DNA from: Klebsiella pneumoniae | GTDB lineage: Bacteria > Pseudomonadota > Gammaproteobacteria > Enterobacterales > Enterobacteriaceae | DNA length: 64,000 nucleotides | Assembly (NCBI RefSeq): GCF_000742135.1 | Contig: NZ_KN046818.1 | Location: forward strand, 4,283,447 to 4,347,446 | Direction: 5' to 3' | Shown: in pieces, positions 53,895 through 62,329 of the stretch | Position numbering within the stretch: position 1 is the stretch's first letter | Layout of the letters: the number at the start of each line of letters is the position of its first letter | Position numbers and translations under genes: made by a program | The notes under the pieces: model-generated | Databases searched by the model: none | The model's input: the letters and a program-made list of their open reading frames with translations, nothing else | What the model was told of the DNA's origin: nothing

Positions 53895-55640
53895 TTATTG
53901 CGGATCCGCCGGAGAGGCTGGCGTCGGGGCCGCTTCACCCCAGTATTTCTGCTTGCTGGTTTTACCAATCCCCGGGTTCATGCTGTTGGTCGGATCGTTC
54001 TGGCGATAGAACTGCTGCAGGCTCTCCGGGGCCTCATACAGATGACCCACGTTATGCTCCGCCGGGTACTGGGCGCCGCGCGCTTTCAGTAACTCCAGCA
54101 TTTTTTCCTTCAGCGCGTGGGCGTCGACCCCTTTCCTGACGATGTAATCCTGATGGAACACATGGCACATAAAGTGGCCATAGTAGAGCTTATGCACCAG
54201 CTGGCTGTCGATTTCGGGCGGCAGATGTTCGAACCACTCGGTATCGTTACGGCGCAGGGCGATATCCAGCGCCAGAATATCTTCGACTTCGTCGGCATGC
54301 ACCGCCTGATAGCGGATCGCCGCGCCGGCGGCGGCAAAGCGATGGAGGAACGCCTTGCTGCCTTCCTCCGGCGTACAGGCGAAGAAATCCCCCTCGGCCT
54401 GCTGGAAGTACTCCGTCAACCAACGCTGCGCTTCTTCGATGCCGTCGCCAGCCATCTTCAGCAGCAGATGATGTTCATATTTATCACGCCAGGTTTTCAT
54501 CCGCTCCGGTAAATGTGCCGGGAAGACGTGGCCGAGCTTCTGCATAAAGCGGTCGGTAAAGTGCGGCTTAAACAGCGAGACTTTCTCCAGCATCGCGTCG
54601 GTGCGCCCCTTCATGGTGAAGAAGAACGGCATTTTGTCGGTGCCGAGCTTGTCGATCATCAGGAAGGTGTCTTTGCCATACTTCTCGGCGATATCGTAAA
54701 TATCGCGGTGCATATATTCCCCCGCCACCGGAAGATGCTGGAACTCAGCGAGGATATGACGGCGGATCTCGGTCAATACCTGCGGCTGGTTGGTGCCAAT
54801 GTAAAACACCTGCTGGCGCTTTTCCGCCGGGAAAGTATCGAGACGCACGGCGAAAACCGCCAGCTTGCCGGCGCAGCCGGAGGATTCGAACAGGCGGTCC
54901 GGGTCGGCGTTATAGCGCGCCGGGGTGTCGGCATCGACATCGCGCACGCGGGTGACATAGTCGTGATCGTGGGCGTGGCGGCCGTCGTGCAGGACATCGC
55001 TATCGCTAATCCGTTCGTCATCGAGGCGGCTGAGGATCTGCTCCGGCGTGCTGCCGAGATCGATGCCCAGATGATTGACCAGCTTCAGCTTGCCGTCGGC
55101 GTCAATCTGCGCGAACAGCGACATCTCAGTGTAGGCCGGCCCGCGCTGCACCAGCGAGCCGCCGGAGTTGTTGCAGATCCCGCCGATGACCGATGCGCCG
55201 ATGCATGACGAACCGATCACCGAGTGCGGTTCGCGTCCCAGCGGTTTGAGCGCTTTTTCCAGCGAATAGAGGGTGGTGCCGGGCCAGGCCAGCACCTGCT
55301 CGCCTTTGTCCAGCAGATGCAGTTTGTCCAGGCGCAGGGTGCTGATAATCACGATCTCGCGATCGTAATCATTGCCGTTGGGGGTCGAACCTTCGGTCAG
55401 GCCGGTGTTGGCCGCCTGCATCAGAATAATTTTATCGGCGTCTACGCAGGCGTTGAGCACGCGCCAGAGCTCCAGCAGGGTACCGGGAAAGACAACCGCC
55501 AGGGCCTCGCCCTGACCGGAGCGGAAGCCTTTGCGGTAGCGCTGGGTTTTTGCCGGGTCGGTCAGCAGATGCGAAGGGCCAACCAGGCGCGCCAGGTCAG
55601 CCAGAAACGTTTTATGGGTGTCAGTGGGTGCAGATGACAT
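53895..55640 (-). CDS. dld: Quinone-dependent D-lactate dehydrogenase Dld
   Basis: This 581-residue FAD flavoprotein is attached to the inner face of the membrane; it oxidises D-lactate to pyruvate and feeds electrons to quinones. The FAD-binding domain (about 30–250) shows the IGSSCIGASVIGGICNNSGGS motif; the membrane-binding and cap domains follow. The ATG at 55640 has AAGGAG upstream; the longer frame adds 28 residues. E. coli Dld has 571 residues; a Pro/Ala-rich tail here is longer. Confidence 0.94.
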   Translation of the reverse strand: MSSAPTDTHKTFLADLARLVGPSHLLTDPAKTQRYRKGFRSGQGEALAVVFPGTLLELWRVLNACVDADKIILMQAANTGLTEGSTPNGNDYDREIVIISTLRLDKLHLLDKGEQVLAWPGTTLYSLEKALKPLGREPHSVIGSSCIGASVIGGICNNSGGSLVQRGPAYTEMSLFAQIDADGKLKLVNHLGIDLGSTPEQILSRLDDERISDSDVLHDGRHAHDHDYVTRVRDVDADTPARYNADPDRLFESSGCAGKLAVFAVRLDTFPAEKRQQVFYIGTNQPQVLTEIRRHILAEFQHLPVAGEYMHRDIYDIAEKYGKDTFLMIDKLGTDKMPFFFTMKGRTDAMLEKVSLFKPHFTDRFMQKLGHVFPAHLPERMKTWRDKYEHHLLLKMAGDGIEEAQRWLTEYFQQAEGDFFACTPEEGSKAFLHRFAAAGAAIRYQAVHADEVEDILALDIALRRNDTEWFEHLPPEIDSQLVHKLYYGHFMCHVFHQDYIVRKGVDAHALKEKMLELLKARGAQYPAEHNVGHLYEAPESLQQFYRQNDPTNSMNPGIGKTSKQKYWGEAAPTPASPADPQ

Positions 55641-55834
55641 GTTCCACTCCTTGTGGTGGTGCGCGAAATATCGAGGATAAGCATAGCGCTTTGTATGACA
55701 ATTTGATGCATGAATGTTTCGCAAAAATCAGAGAAGAACCTTAGCATTCTGCGGGCGCGTTGTTTATATATATGGCAAACTGCGGTTTTTATTATGTTTT
55801 ACCGAGTCCCCGTCTGAGATAAAGCGAGATAACA

Positions 55835-58132
55835 ATGAAATGGCTCTGCACTGTAGGCGTCGCCGTGAGTCTGGCGCTGCAACCCGCGCTGGCGGATGAA
55901 CTGTTTGGTAACCACCCCCTGACCCCGCAGGCGCGGGATGCCTTTGTCACCGACCTGCTGAAAAAAATGACGGTGGACGAGAAAATCGGCCAGCTGCGTC
56001 TGATAAGCGTTGGCCCGGATAACCCGAAAGAGGCGATCCGTGAAATGATCAAGAACGGTCAGGTGGGGGCGATTTTTAACACCGTTACCCGCCCGGATAT
56101 CCGTGCAATGCAGGATCAGGTGATGCAGCTTAGCCGCCTGAAGATCCCGCTGTTCTTTGCCTACGATGTGCTGCACGGTCAGCGCACCGTGTTTCCGATA
56201 AGCCTCGGCCTGGCCTCGTCGTTTAACCTTGATGCGGTGAAGACCGTGGGCCGCGTGTCAGCTTATGAAGCTGCCGATGACGGGTTGAACATGACCTGGG
56301 CGCCGATGGTCGACGTCTCCCGCGACCCGCGCTGGGGACGCGCTTCCGAAGGGTTCGGGGAAGACACCTATCTGACCACGATGATGGGCCAGGCGATGGT
56401 GGAGTCGATGCAGGGTAAGAGCCCGGCGGACCGCTATTCGGTGATGACCAGCGTCAAGCATTTCGCCGCCTACGGCGCGGTGGAGGGCGGGAAAGAGTAC
56501 AATACGGTCGACATGAGCCCGCAGCGCCTGTTCAACGACTATATGCCGCCGTATAAAGCCGGGCTTGATGCCGGCAGCGGCGCGGTGATGGTAGCCCTGA
56601 ACTCGCTGAACGGCACCCCGGCGACCTCTGATTCCTGGCTGCTGAAAGACGTCCTGCGCGACCAATGGGGCTTTAAAGGCATCACCGTTTCCGACCACGG
56701 CGCCATCAAAGAGTTGATTAAGCACGGCGTGGCCTCCGACCCGGAAGACGCGGTGCGCGTAGCGCTGAAGTCCGGCATCAACATGAGCATGAGCGACGAG
56801 TATTACAGCAAGTACCTGCCGGGGCTGGTGAAGTCCGGCAAGGTGACCATGGCCGAGCTGGATGATGCCACCCGACACGTGCTCAACGTGAAATATGATA
56901 TGGGACTGTTCAACGATCCCTACAGCCACCTGGGACCGAAAGATTCTGACCCGCAGGACACCAATGCGGAAAGTCGTCTGCATCGTAAAGAGGCGCGCGA
57001 AGTGGCTCGCGAGAGCCTGGTGCTGCTGAAAAACCGTCTTGATACGCTGCCGCTGAAAAAATCCGGCACTATCGCGGTGGTGGGCGCGCTGGCGGACAGC
57101 AAGCGCGACATGATGGGCAGCTGGTCCGCGGCCGGGGTGGCCGACCAGTCGGTGACCGTCCTGACCGGCATCAAAGAAGCGCTGGGCGATAACGGCAAAG
57201 TGATTTACGCCAAAGGGGCGAACGTTACCGATGACAAAGGCATTGTCGATTTCCTCAATTTGTATGAGAACGCGGTGCAGGTTGACCCACGCTCGCCGCA
57301 GGAAATGATCGACGAAGCGGTCGCGGCGGCGAAGCAATCCGATGTGGTGGTCGCCGTGGTGGGCGAGGCGCAGGGCATGGCGCATGAGGCCTCCAGCCGG
57401 ACCGATATCACCCTGCCGCAGAGCCAGCGCAATCTGATTGCCGCTCTTAAAGCCACCGGCAAACCGCTGGTGCTGGTGCTGATGAACGGGCGTCCGCTGG
57501 CGCTGGTGAAAGAGGATCAGCAAGCCGATGCGCTGCTGGAGACCTGGTTTGCTGGCACCGAAGGCGGCCACGCCATCGCCGACGTGCTGTTTGGCGACTA
57601 CAACCCGTCGGGCAAGCTGCCGATGTCTTTCCCGCGCTCGGTGGGCCAGATCCCAACCTACTACAGCCACCTGAATACCGGCCGGCCGTATAATCCGGAG
57701 AAGCCGAACAAGTACACCTCGCGTTACTTCGATGAAGCCAATGGCCCGCTGTATCCGTTTGGTTACGGCCTGAGCTACACCACCTTTAGCGTCTCCGATG
57801 TCAACATGTCGTCGGCCACCATGCCGCGCGACGGCAGCGTGACCGCCAGCGTGCAGGTGACCAACACCGGCAATCGCGAAGGGGCGACGGTGCTCCAGCT
57901 CTACCTGCAGGACGTCACCGCCTCCATGAGCCGGCCGGTGAAAATGCTGCGCGGCTTTAAAAAGGTCACCCTCAAACCGGGCGAAACGCAAACCGTTAGC
58001 TTCCCAATCGACGTCGACGCGCTGAAGTTCTGGAATCAGCAGATGAAATACGTTGCTGAGCCGGGCAAATTCAATGTCTTTATCGGCGTGGACTCCGCCC
58101 GCGTGAAGCAGAGCGAGTTTGAGCTGCTGTAA
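55835..58132 (+). CDS. bglX: Periplasmic beta-glucosidase BglX, glycoside hydrolase family 3
   Basis: This 765-residue periplasmic enzyme has a signal peptide (cleavage after ALA, about residue 20). The GH3 N-terminal TIM barrel (about 45–390) contains the catalytic nucleophile Asp in TVSDHGAI (about residue 287). A C-terminal GH3 domain (about 395–650) and a fibronectin type III-like domain (about 680–755) follow. E. coli BglX has the same length. It is divergent from dld. Confidence 0.95.
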   Translation: MKWLCTVGVAVSLALQPALADELFGNHPLTPQARDAFVTDLLKKMTVDEKIGQLRLISVGPDNPKEAIREMIKNGQVGAIFNTVTRPDIRAMQDQVMQLSRLKIPLFFAYDVLHGQRTVFPISLGLASSFNLDAVKTVGRVSAYEAADDGLNMTWAPMVDVSRDPRWGRASEGFGEDTYLTTMMGQAMVESMQGKSPADRYSVMTSVKHFAAYGAVEGGKEYNTVDMSPQRLFNDYMPPYKAGLDAGSGAVMVALNSLNGTPATSDSWLLKDVLRDQWGFKGITVSDHGAIKELIKHGVASDPEDAVRVALKSGINMSMSDEYYSKYLPGLVKSGKVTMAELDDATRHVLNVKYDMGLFNDPYSHLGPKDSDPQDTNAESRLHRKEAREVARESLVLLKNRLDTLPLKKSGTIAVVGALADSKRDMMGSWSAAGVADQSVTVLTGIKEALGDNGKVIYAKGANVTDDKGIVDFLNLYENAVQVDPRSPQEMIDEAVAAAKQSDVVVAVVGEAQGMAHEASSRTDITLPQSQRNLIAALKATGKPLVLVLMNGRPLALVKEDQQADALLETWFAGTEGGHAIADVLFGDYNPSGKLPMSFPRSVGQIPTYYSHLNTGRPYNPEKPNKYTSRYFDEANGPLYPFGYGLSYTTFSVSDVNMSSATMPRDGSVTASVQVTNTGNREGATVLQLYLQDVTASMSRPVKMLRGFKKVTLKPGETQTVSFPIDVDALKFWNQQMKYVAEPGKFNVFIGVDSARVKQSEFELL

Positions 58133-58163
58133 GGCATCGCTCTTAAGTCCAACGTCACGCTTT

Positions 58164-58192
58164 AAAGGCCGATTAATCGGCCTTTTCTTTTT
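58164..58192 (+). terminator. Terminator after bglX
   Basis: AAAGGCCGATTAATCGGCCTTTTCTTTTT is a near-perfect palindrome with a T-rich end, about 30 bases after bglX. Confidence 0.75.
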
Positions 58193-58210
58193 CGCATCGC
58201 TGGCAAATGG

Positions 58211-58221
58211 GCTACGCTTTT
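58211..58221 (+). promoter_or_regulatory. Possible sigma-S -10 element of osmF
   Basis: GCTACGCTTTT resembles the extended RpoS -10 (KCTAYRCTTAA) at most positions, about 50 bases before the osmF start. The E. coli operon is RpoS-dependent. Confidence 0.45.
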
Positions 58222-58268
58222 CTCTTAAGCTTCTGTAAGCGAAGCGCAAAAGAACTGAGGGAAGCGGG

Positions 58269-59186
58269 ATGAAGATGGCAACGACATGGTCCGGCGCGCT
58301 GGCGCTGGCCGCCCTGATAAGTTTACCGCTGCAGGCGGCGGAGCCGGTGAAGGTCGGCTCGAAAATTGATACCGAAGGCGCGCTGCTGGGCAATATGATC
58401 CAGCAGGTGCTGGAAAGCCACGGCGTAAAAACGATTAATAAAATCCAGCTCGGCACCACGCCGGTGGTGCGCGGGGCGATTGTCGCCGGCGAGCTGGATA
58501 TCTACCCGGAATATACCGGCAATGGCGCCTTCTTCTTCAAAGATGAAAACGACCCGGCGTGGAAGAATGCCCAACAGGGCTATGAGAAGGTGAAGCGCCT
58601 CGATCAGGAGAAACATCAGCTGGTATGGCTCACCCCGGCGCCGGCCAACAACACCTGGACTATCGCTGTGCGCCAGGACCTGGCGGAGAAAAATAAGCTG
58701 ACCTCGCTGGCCGACCTCAGTCGCTACCTGAAGCAGGGCGGCGAATTTAAGCTGGCGGCTTCGGCGGAATTTATTGAGCGCCCGGACGCGCTGCCGGCGT
58801 TTGAAAAAGCGTATGGCTTCAACCTCAACCAGAACCAGCTGCTGTCGCTGGCCGGGGGCGATACGGCGGTGACCATCAAAGCGGCGGCGCAACAGACCTC
58901 CGGCGTTAACGCGGCGATGGCCTACGGCACCGATGGCCCGGTGGCGGCCCTGGGGTTACAGACGCTGAGCGACCCGCAGGGCGTGCAGCCGATATATGCC
59001 CCGACGCCGGTGGTGCGCGAGGCGGTGCTCAAGGCCTACCCGAAGATCGCCGACTGGCTGCAGCCGGTCTTCGCCAGCCTCGATGAAAAAACGCTGCAGC
59101 AGCTGAACGCCCGCATTGCGGTGGAGGGCCAGGATGCGAAGCGCGTGGCGGCAGATTATCTGCAGCAGAAAGGCCTGCTGAAGTAA
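58269..59186 (+). CDS. osmF: Osmoprotectant-binding periplasmic protein OsmF (YehZ)
   Basis: This 305-residue protein has a signal peptide (cleavage after LQA, about residue 21) and an OpuAC/ProX-like fold. The [17 protein letters not shown] start and the [10 protein letters not shown] segment (about 75–84) are typical of quaternary-amine binding proteins. It supplies YehYXW. E. coli YehZ binds glycine betaine with low affinity. Confidence 0.92.
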   Translation: MKMATTWSGALALAALISLPLQAAEPVKVGSKIDTEGALLGNMIQQVLESHGVKTINKIQLGTTPVVRGAIVAGELDIYPEYTGNGAFFFKDENDPAWKNAQQGYEKVKRLDQEKHQLVWLTPAPANNTWTIAVRQDLAEKNKLTSLADLSRYLKQGGEFKLAASAEFIERPDALPAFEKAYGFNLNQNQLLSLAGGDTAVTIKAAAQQTSGVNAAMAYGTDGPVAALGLQTLSDPQGVQPIYAPTPVVREAVLKAYPKIADWLQPVFASLDEKTLQQLNARIAVEGQDAKRVAADYLQQKGLLK

Positions 59187-59193
59187 GCCACCG

Positions 59194-60327
59194 GTGACCA
59201 TTCGCTGTACTCACCGCGTCGGCCTGCTGCTGACAGGTCTGCTGCTGGTTACGCTGGCGCTGCCGTTTGTCACTTATGCGCCGAATCGCTTACTCTCCGG
59301 GGAAGGGCGCGGGCTGTGGCAGGCGCTGCCCTGGCTCGCCGGCGTTCAGCTGGCGGCGGCCCTTGCCGGGATGCTGCTCTGCTGGCTGCCGGGCAGGATC
59401 GTGCCGTTTCTCCACCTGCTGCTGGCCGAACTGATCTTCCCGCTGCTTATCTGGGGCAGCGGCCAGGCGGCGCTTGAGCTCTCCCGCCACGGCTCGCCGC
59501 TGGCGCGCACCTCGCCCGGCAGCGGCCTGTGGTTGTCGCTGGCGCTTTGTCTGCTGCTGGCCAGCGAGGCCATCCGTCATCTCACCGTCCGGCCGCTCTG
59601 GCGCTGGCTGCTCAATGCGCAAGTCTGGCTGTTGCCCATCATCCTGCTCGCTATCGGGGCGCTCGATCAGCTCTCCTTGCTGAAGGAGTATGCCAACCGT
59701 CAGGAGGTATTTGATGACGCCCTGCGCCAGCATCTGCTTCTGCTGTTCGGCACCCTGCTGCCGGGCCTGCTGATTGGCCTGCCGCTGGGGGTATGGCTGT
59801 GGCGGCGTCCGCGCTGGCAGGCGCCGGCTTTCACCGCGCTCAATGTGATCCAGACTATTCCGTCGGTAGCGCTTTTTGGCCTGCTGATTGCGCCGCTTGC
59901 CGGTCTGGCGCGTTATTTCCCGACGCTGGGCGAGCTGGGCGTCTCCGGGACCGGCGTGGCGCCAGCCCTGATCGCTCTCACTCTCTATGCGCTACTGCCG
60001 CTGGTGCGCGGGGTGGTGACCGGCCTGCAGCAGGTACCGCAGGATGCCCTGGAAAGCGCGACGGCAATGGGCATGAGCGCCGGGCAGCGCTTTCGTCAGG
60101 TGCAGCTTCCGCTGGCGATGCCGGTACTGCTGCGCAGCCTGCGGGTGGTCAGCGTGCAAACCGTCGGCATGGCGGTAGTGGCCGCGCTGATCGGCGCCGG
60201 CGGCTTTGGCGCTCTGGTTTTTCAGGGGCTGCTGAGCAGTGCGCTGGATCTGGTGCTGCTGGGCGTGGTGCCGACCATTGCCCTAGCGGTGGTGGTGGAT
60301 GCCCTGTTCGCCCTGTGGGGCGCCTAG
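59194..60327 (+). CDS. yehY: Osmoprotectant ABC transporter permease YehY
   Basis: This 377-residue membrane protein has several extra N-terminal helices before the BPD_transp_1 core (about 175–370). The coupling motif [20 protein letters not shown] (about 289–308) is clear. The start is GTG, eight bases after the osmF stop, with a weak ribosome binding site, suggesting coupled translation. Confidence 0.9.
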   Translation: MTIRCTHRVGLLLTGLLLVTLALPFVTYAPNRLLSGEGRGLWQALPWLAGVQLAAALAGMLLCWLPGRIVPFLHLLLAELIFPLLIWGSGQAALELSRHGSPLARTSPGSGLWLSLALCLLLASEAIRHLTVRPLWRWLLNAQVWLLPIILLAIGALDQLSLLKEYANRQEVFDDALRQHLLLLFGTLLPGLLIGLPLGVWLWRRPRWQAPAFTALNVIQTIPSVALFGLLIAPLAGLARYFPTLGELGVSGTGVAPALIALTLYALLPLVRGVVTGLQQVPQDALESATAMGMSAGQRFRQVQLPLAMPVLLRSLRVVSVQTVGMAVVAALIGAGGFGALVFQGLLSSALDLVLLGVVPTIALAVVVDALFALWGA

Positions 60328-60343
60328 CTAAAAGGAGAGGCCA

Positions 60344-61291
60344 ATGATTGAATTTCAAGGGGTCAGCAAAGTGTTTGCCGGCCACCCGGCGGTGAAGGAC
60401 CTGACCCTGGAGCTGCGCGAAGGCGCTTTCTCGGTGCTGGTGGGGACTTCCGGCTCGGGCAAGTCGACGACGCTGAAGATGATCAACCGTCTGCTGGAGC
60501 CGGACCGGGGCACTATTCGCTTTGCCGGCGAGGACATTCGCCAGCAGCCGGTCCTGACCCTGCGGCGGCGGATGGGCTATGCCATCCAGTCCATCGGCCT
60601 GTTTCCCCACTGGACGGTGGCGCAGAATATCGCCACCGTGCCGCAGCTGCAAAGATGGCCGCGGGCAAGGATCGCCGACCGGATCGATGAGCTGATGGCG
60701 CTGCTGGGGCTGGAGGCGACGCTGCGCGACCGTTACCCGCATCAGCTCTCCGGCGGCCAGCAGCAGCGGGTGGGGGTGGCGCGGGCGCTGGCGGCAGATC
60801 CGGAGGTGCTGTTGATGGATGAGCCCTTCGGCGCCCTCGACCCGGTGACCCGCGAGGCGCTGCAGCAGGAGATGCTGCGCATCCACCGTCTGCTGGGACG
60901 GACGATTGTGCTGGTGACCCATGATATTGACGAAGCGCTGCGTCTGGCGGACCACCTGGTGCTGATGGACGGGGGCGAGGTGGTCCAGCAGGGGGCGCCG
61001 CTGGAGATGCTCCTGCGACCGAAAAATAGCTTTGTACAGACCTTTTTTGGTCGTAGCGAGCTGGGCGTGCGCCTGCTGTCGCTGCGCGAGGTGGGGGACT
61101 ATTTGCGTCCCGACGAACGGCTGGCGGGCGAGGGGCTGACCGTCACCATGACCCTGCGGGAAGCGCTGTCGCAGTTTGTCGCCCGGCGCTGCGAGACGCT
61201 GCCGGTGGTCGATGCCGAAGGCAGGCCCTGCGGTACGCTGCATTTTGCCGATCTGCTGCGCCAGGAGATGAGCCATGAAGGCGCTTCGTGA
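60344..61291 (+). CDS. yehX: Osmoprotectant ABC transporter ATP-binding protein YehX
   Basis: This 315-residue protein has Walker [10 protein letters not shown] (about 34–42), signature [15 protein letters not shown] (about 133–147) and Walker [15 protein letters not shown]-terminal CBS-like segment (about 260–310, [20 protein letters not shown]) is usual in osmoprotectant transporters. The start follows AAAGGAGAGG. It overlaps yehW by 17 bases. Confidence 0.93.
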   Translation: MIEFQGVSKVFAGHPAVKDLTLELREGAFSVLVGTSGSGKSTTLKMINRLLEPDRGTIRFAGEDIRQQPVLTLRRRMGYAIQSIGLFPHWTVAQNIATVPQLQRWPRARIADRIDELMALLGLEATLRDRYPHQLSGGQQQRVGVARALAADPEVLLMDEPFGALDPVTREALQQEMLRIHRLLGRTIVLVTHDIDEALRLADHLVLMDGGEVVQQGAPLEMLLRPKNSFVQTFFGRSELGVRLLSLREVGDYLRPDERLAGEGLTVTMTLREALSQFVARRCETLPVVDAEGRPCGTLHFADLLRQEMSHEGAS

Positions 61292-62012
61292 GCCGTTGTG
61301 GTGGCTTATCGCGCTGTTCATCGGCCTGCTGGCGGGGCTGCCCTACAGCGCGCCGCTGTTCAGTCGGCTGTTCCCGGAACTGCCGCGGCCGGTCTACCAG
61401 CAGGAGAGCTTCTGGGCGCTCACTCTCGATCACGGCTGGCTGGTGGTGGCGTCCAGCCTCGCGGCAACGGCAATCGGGCTGGGGGCTGGGGTGGCGGTCA
61501 CCCGGCCCGCCGGCAGCGCGTTTCGTCCGCTGGTGGAGACCATCGCCGCTATCGGGCAGACCTTTCCGCCGGTGGCGGTGCTGGCGATGGCGGTGCCGGT
61601 GCTGGGCTTTGGCTGGCTGCCGGCGCTCATCGCCCTCGCGTTGTATGGCATACTGCCGGTGCTGCAGGGGACGCTGGCCGGGCTGGGTTCGATACCGCCG
61701 GGGGTGTCAGGCGTTGCTGAAGGGATGGGAATGACCGGCTGGCAGCGTCTGTATAAGGTGGAGCTACCGCTGGCGGCCCCGGTGATCCTGGCGGGGATCC
61801 GCACCTCGGTCATCGTCAATATTGGTACCGCGACCATTGCCTCGACGGTGGGGGCCAGTACGCTCGGGACGCCGATCATCATCGGCCTGAGCGGCTTTAA
61901 TACCGCCTATATTGTTCAGGGGGCGCTGCTGGTGGCCCTGGCGGCGATTATCGTCGACCGCGCGTTTGAGCGTCTGACCCGCTGGATCAGCCGACACCGC
62001 CACGCACAATAA
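61275..62012 (+). CDS. yehW: Osmoprotectant ABC transporter permease YehW
   Basis: This 245-residue permease has about six helices and the coupling motif [17 protein letters not shown] (about 150–166). It completes the osmF-yehYXW transporter. The 3' end overlaps that of yohO on the other strand by 26 bases. Confidence 0.92.
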   Translation: MKALREPLWWLIALFIGLLAGLPYSAPLFSRLFPELPRPVYQQESFWALTLDHGWLVVASSLAATAIGLGAGVAVTRPAGSAFRPLVETIAAIGQTFPPVAVLAMAVPVLGFGWLPALIALALYGILPVLQGTLAGLGSIPPGVSGVAEGMGMTGWQRLYKVELPLAAPVILAGIRTSVIVNIGTATIASTVGASTLGTPIIIGLSGFNTAYIVQGALLVALAAIIVDRAFERLTRWISRHRHAQ

Positions 62013-62100
62013 AGGAATAGCCGGCCAGCATTACGCCGCTGATCCCGCCGATGGCCATAAGTAAGAAGAGAGTGACGACCGCGATTTTCGCTGGCTTCAT
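61987..62100 (-). CDS. yohO: Small membrane protein YohO
   Basis: This 37-codon gene encodes one hydrophobic helix. It begins [19 protein letters not shown] and continues with [12 protein letters not shown], closely matching E. coli YohO (35 residues, UPF0387) as I recall it. CAGGAG stands eight bases before the ATG, a strong ribosome binding site. It is on the opposite strand to yehW, and their 3' ends overlap. Function unknown. Confidence 0.8.
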   Translation of the reverse strand: MKPAKIAVVTLFLLMAIGGISGVMLAGYSFIVRGGVG

Positions 62101-62329
62101 AATAGGCTCCTGATGTTAACAGGGGGATTATACGGTGAAGCGCAGGTGTTAATGAAACATTAATTGCGGTTTAGCGCGCCGCGCCGGGCTTTTTGCCGCG
62201 TTTGCTGCGCAACGCGCCGCAAAAAAGTGTGATCCTGGCCGTCATTTTTCATTTTTATGCAGGGCTTCAAAGAAAGTTTTCGCCAGGCAGGGTATGGTAC
62301 GCGCTTTCAGGCATGTGTGGTTTGCGGGT

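Noticed and set aside
56258-58459. A 733-codon open frame on the minus strand opposite bglX
   Set aside because: It is a shadow of a GC-rich gene; the composition is unusual (many His, Arg, Gln), there is no ribosome binding site, and the plus strand has an unmistakable GH3 enzyme.
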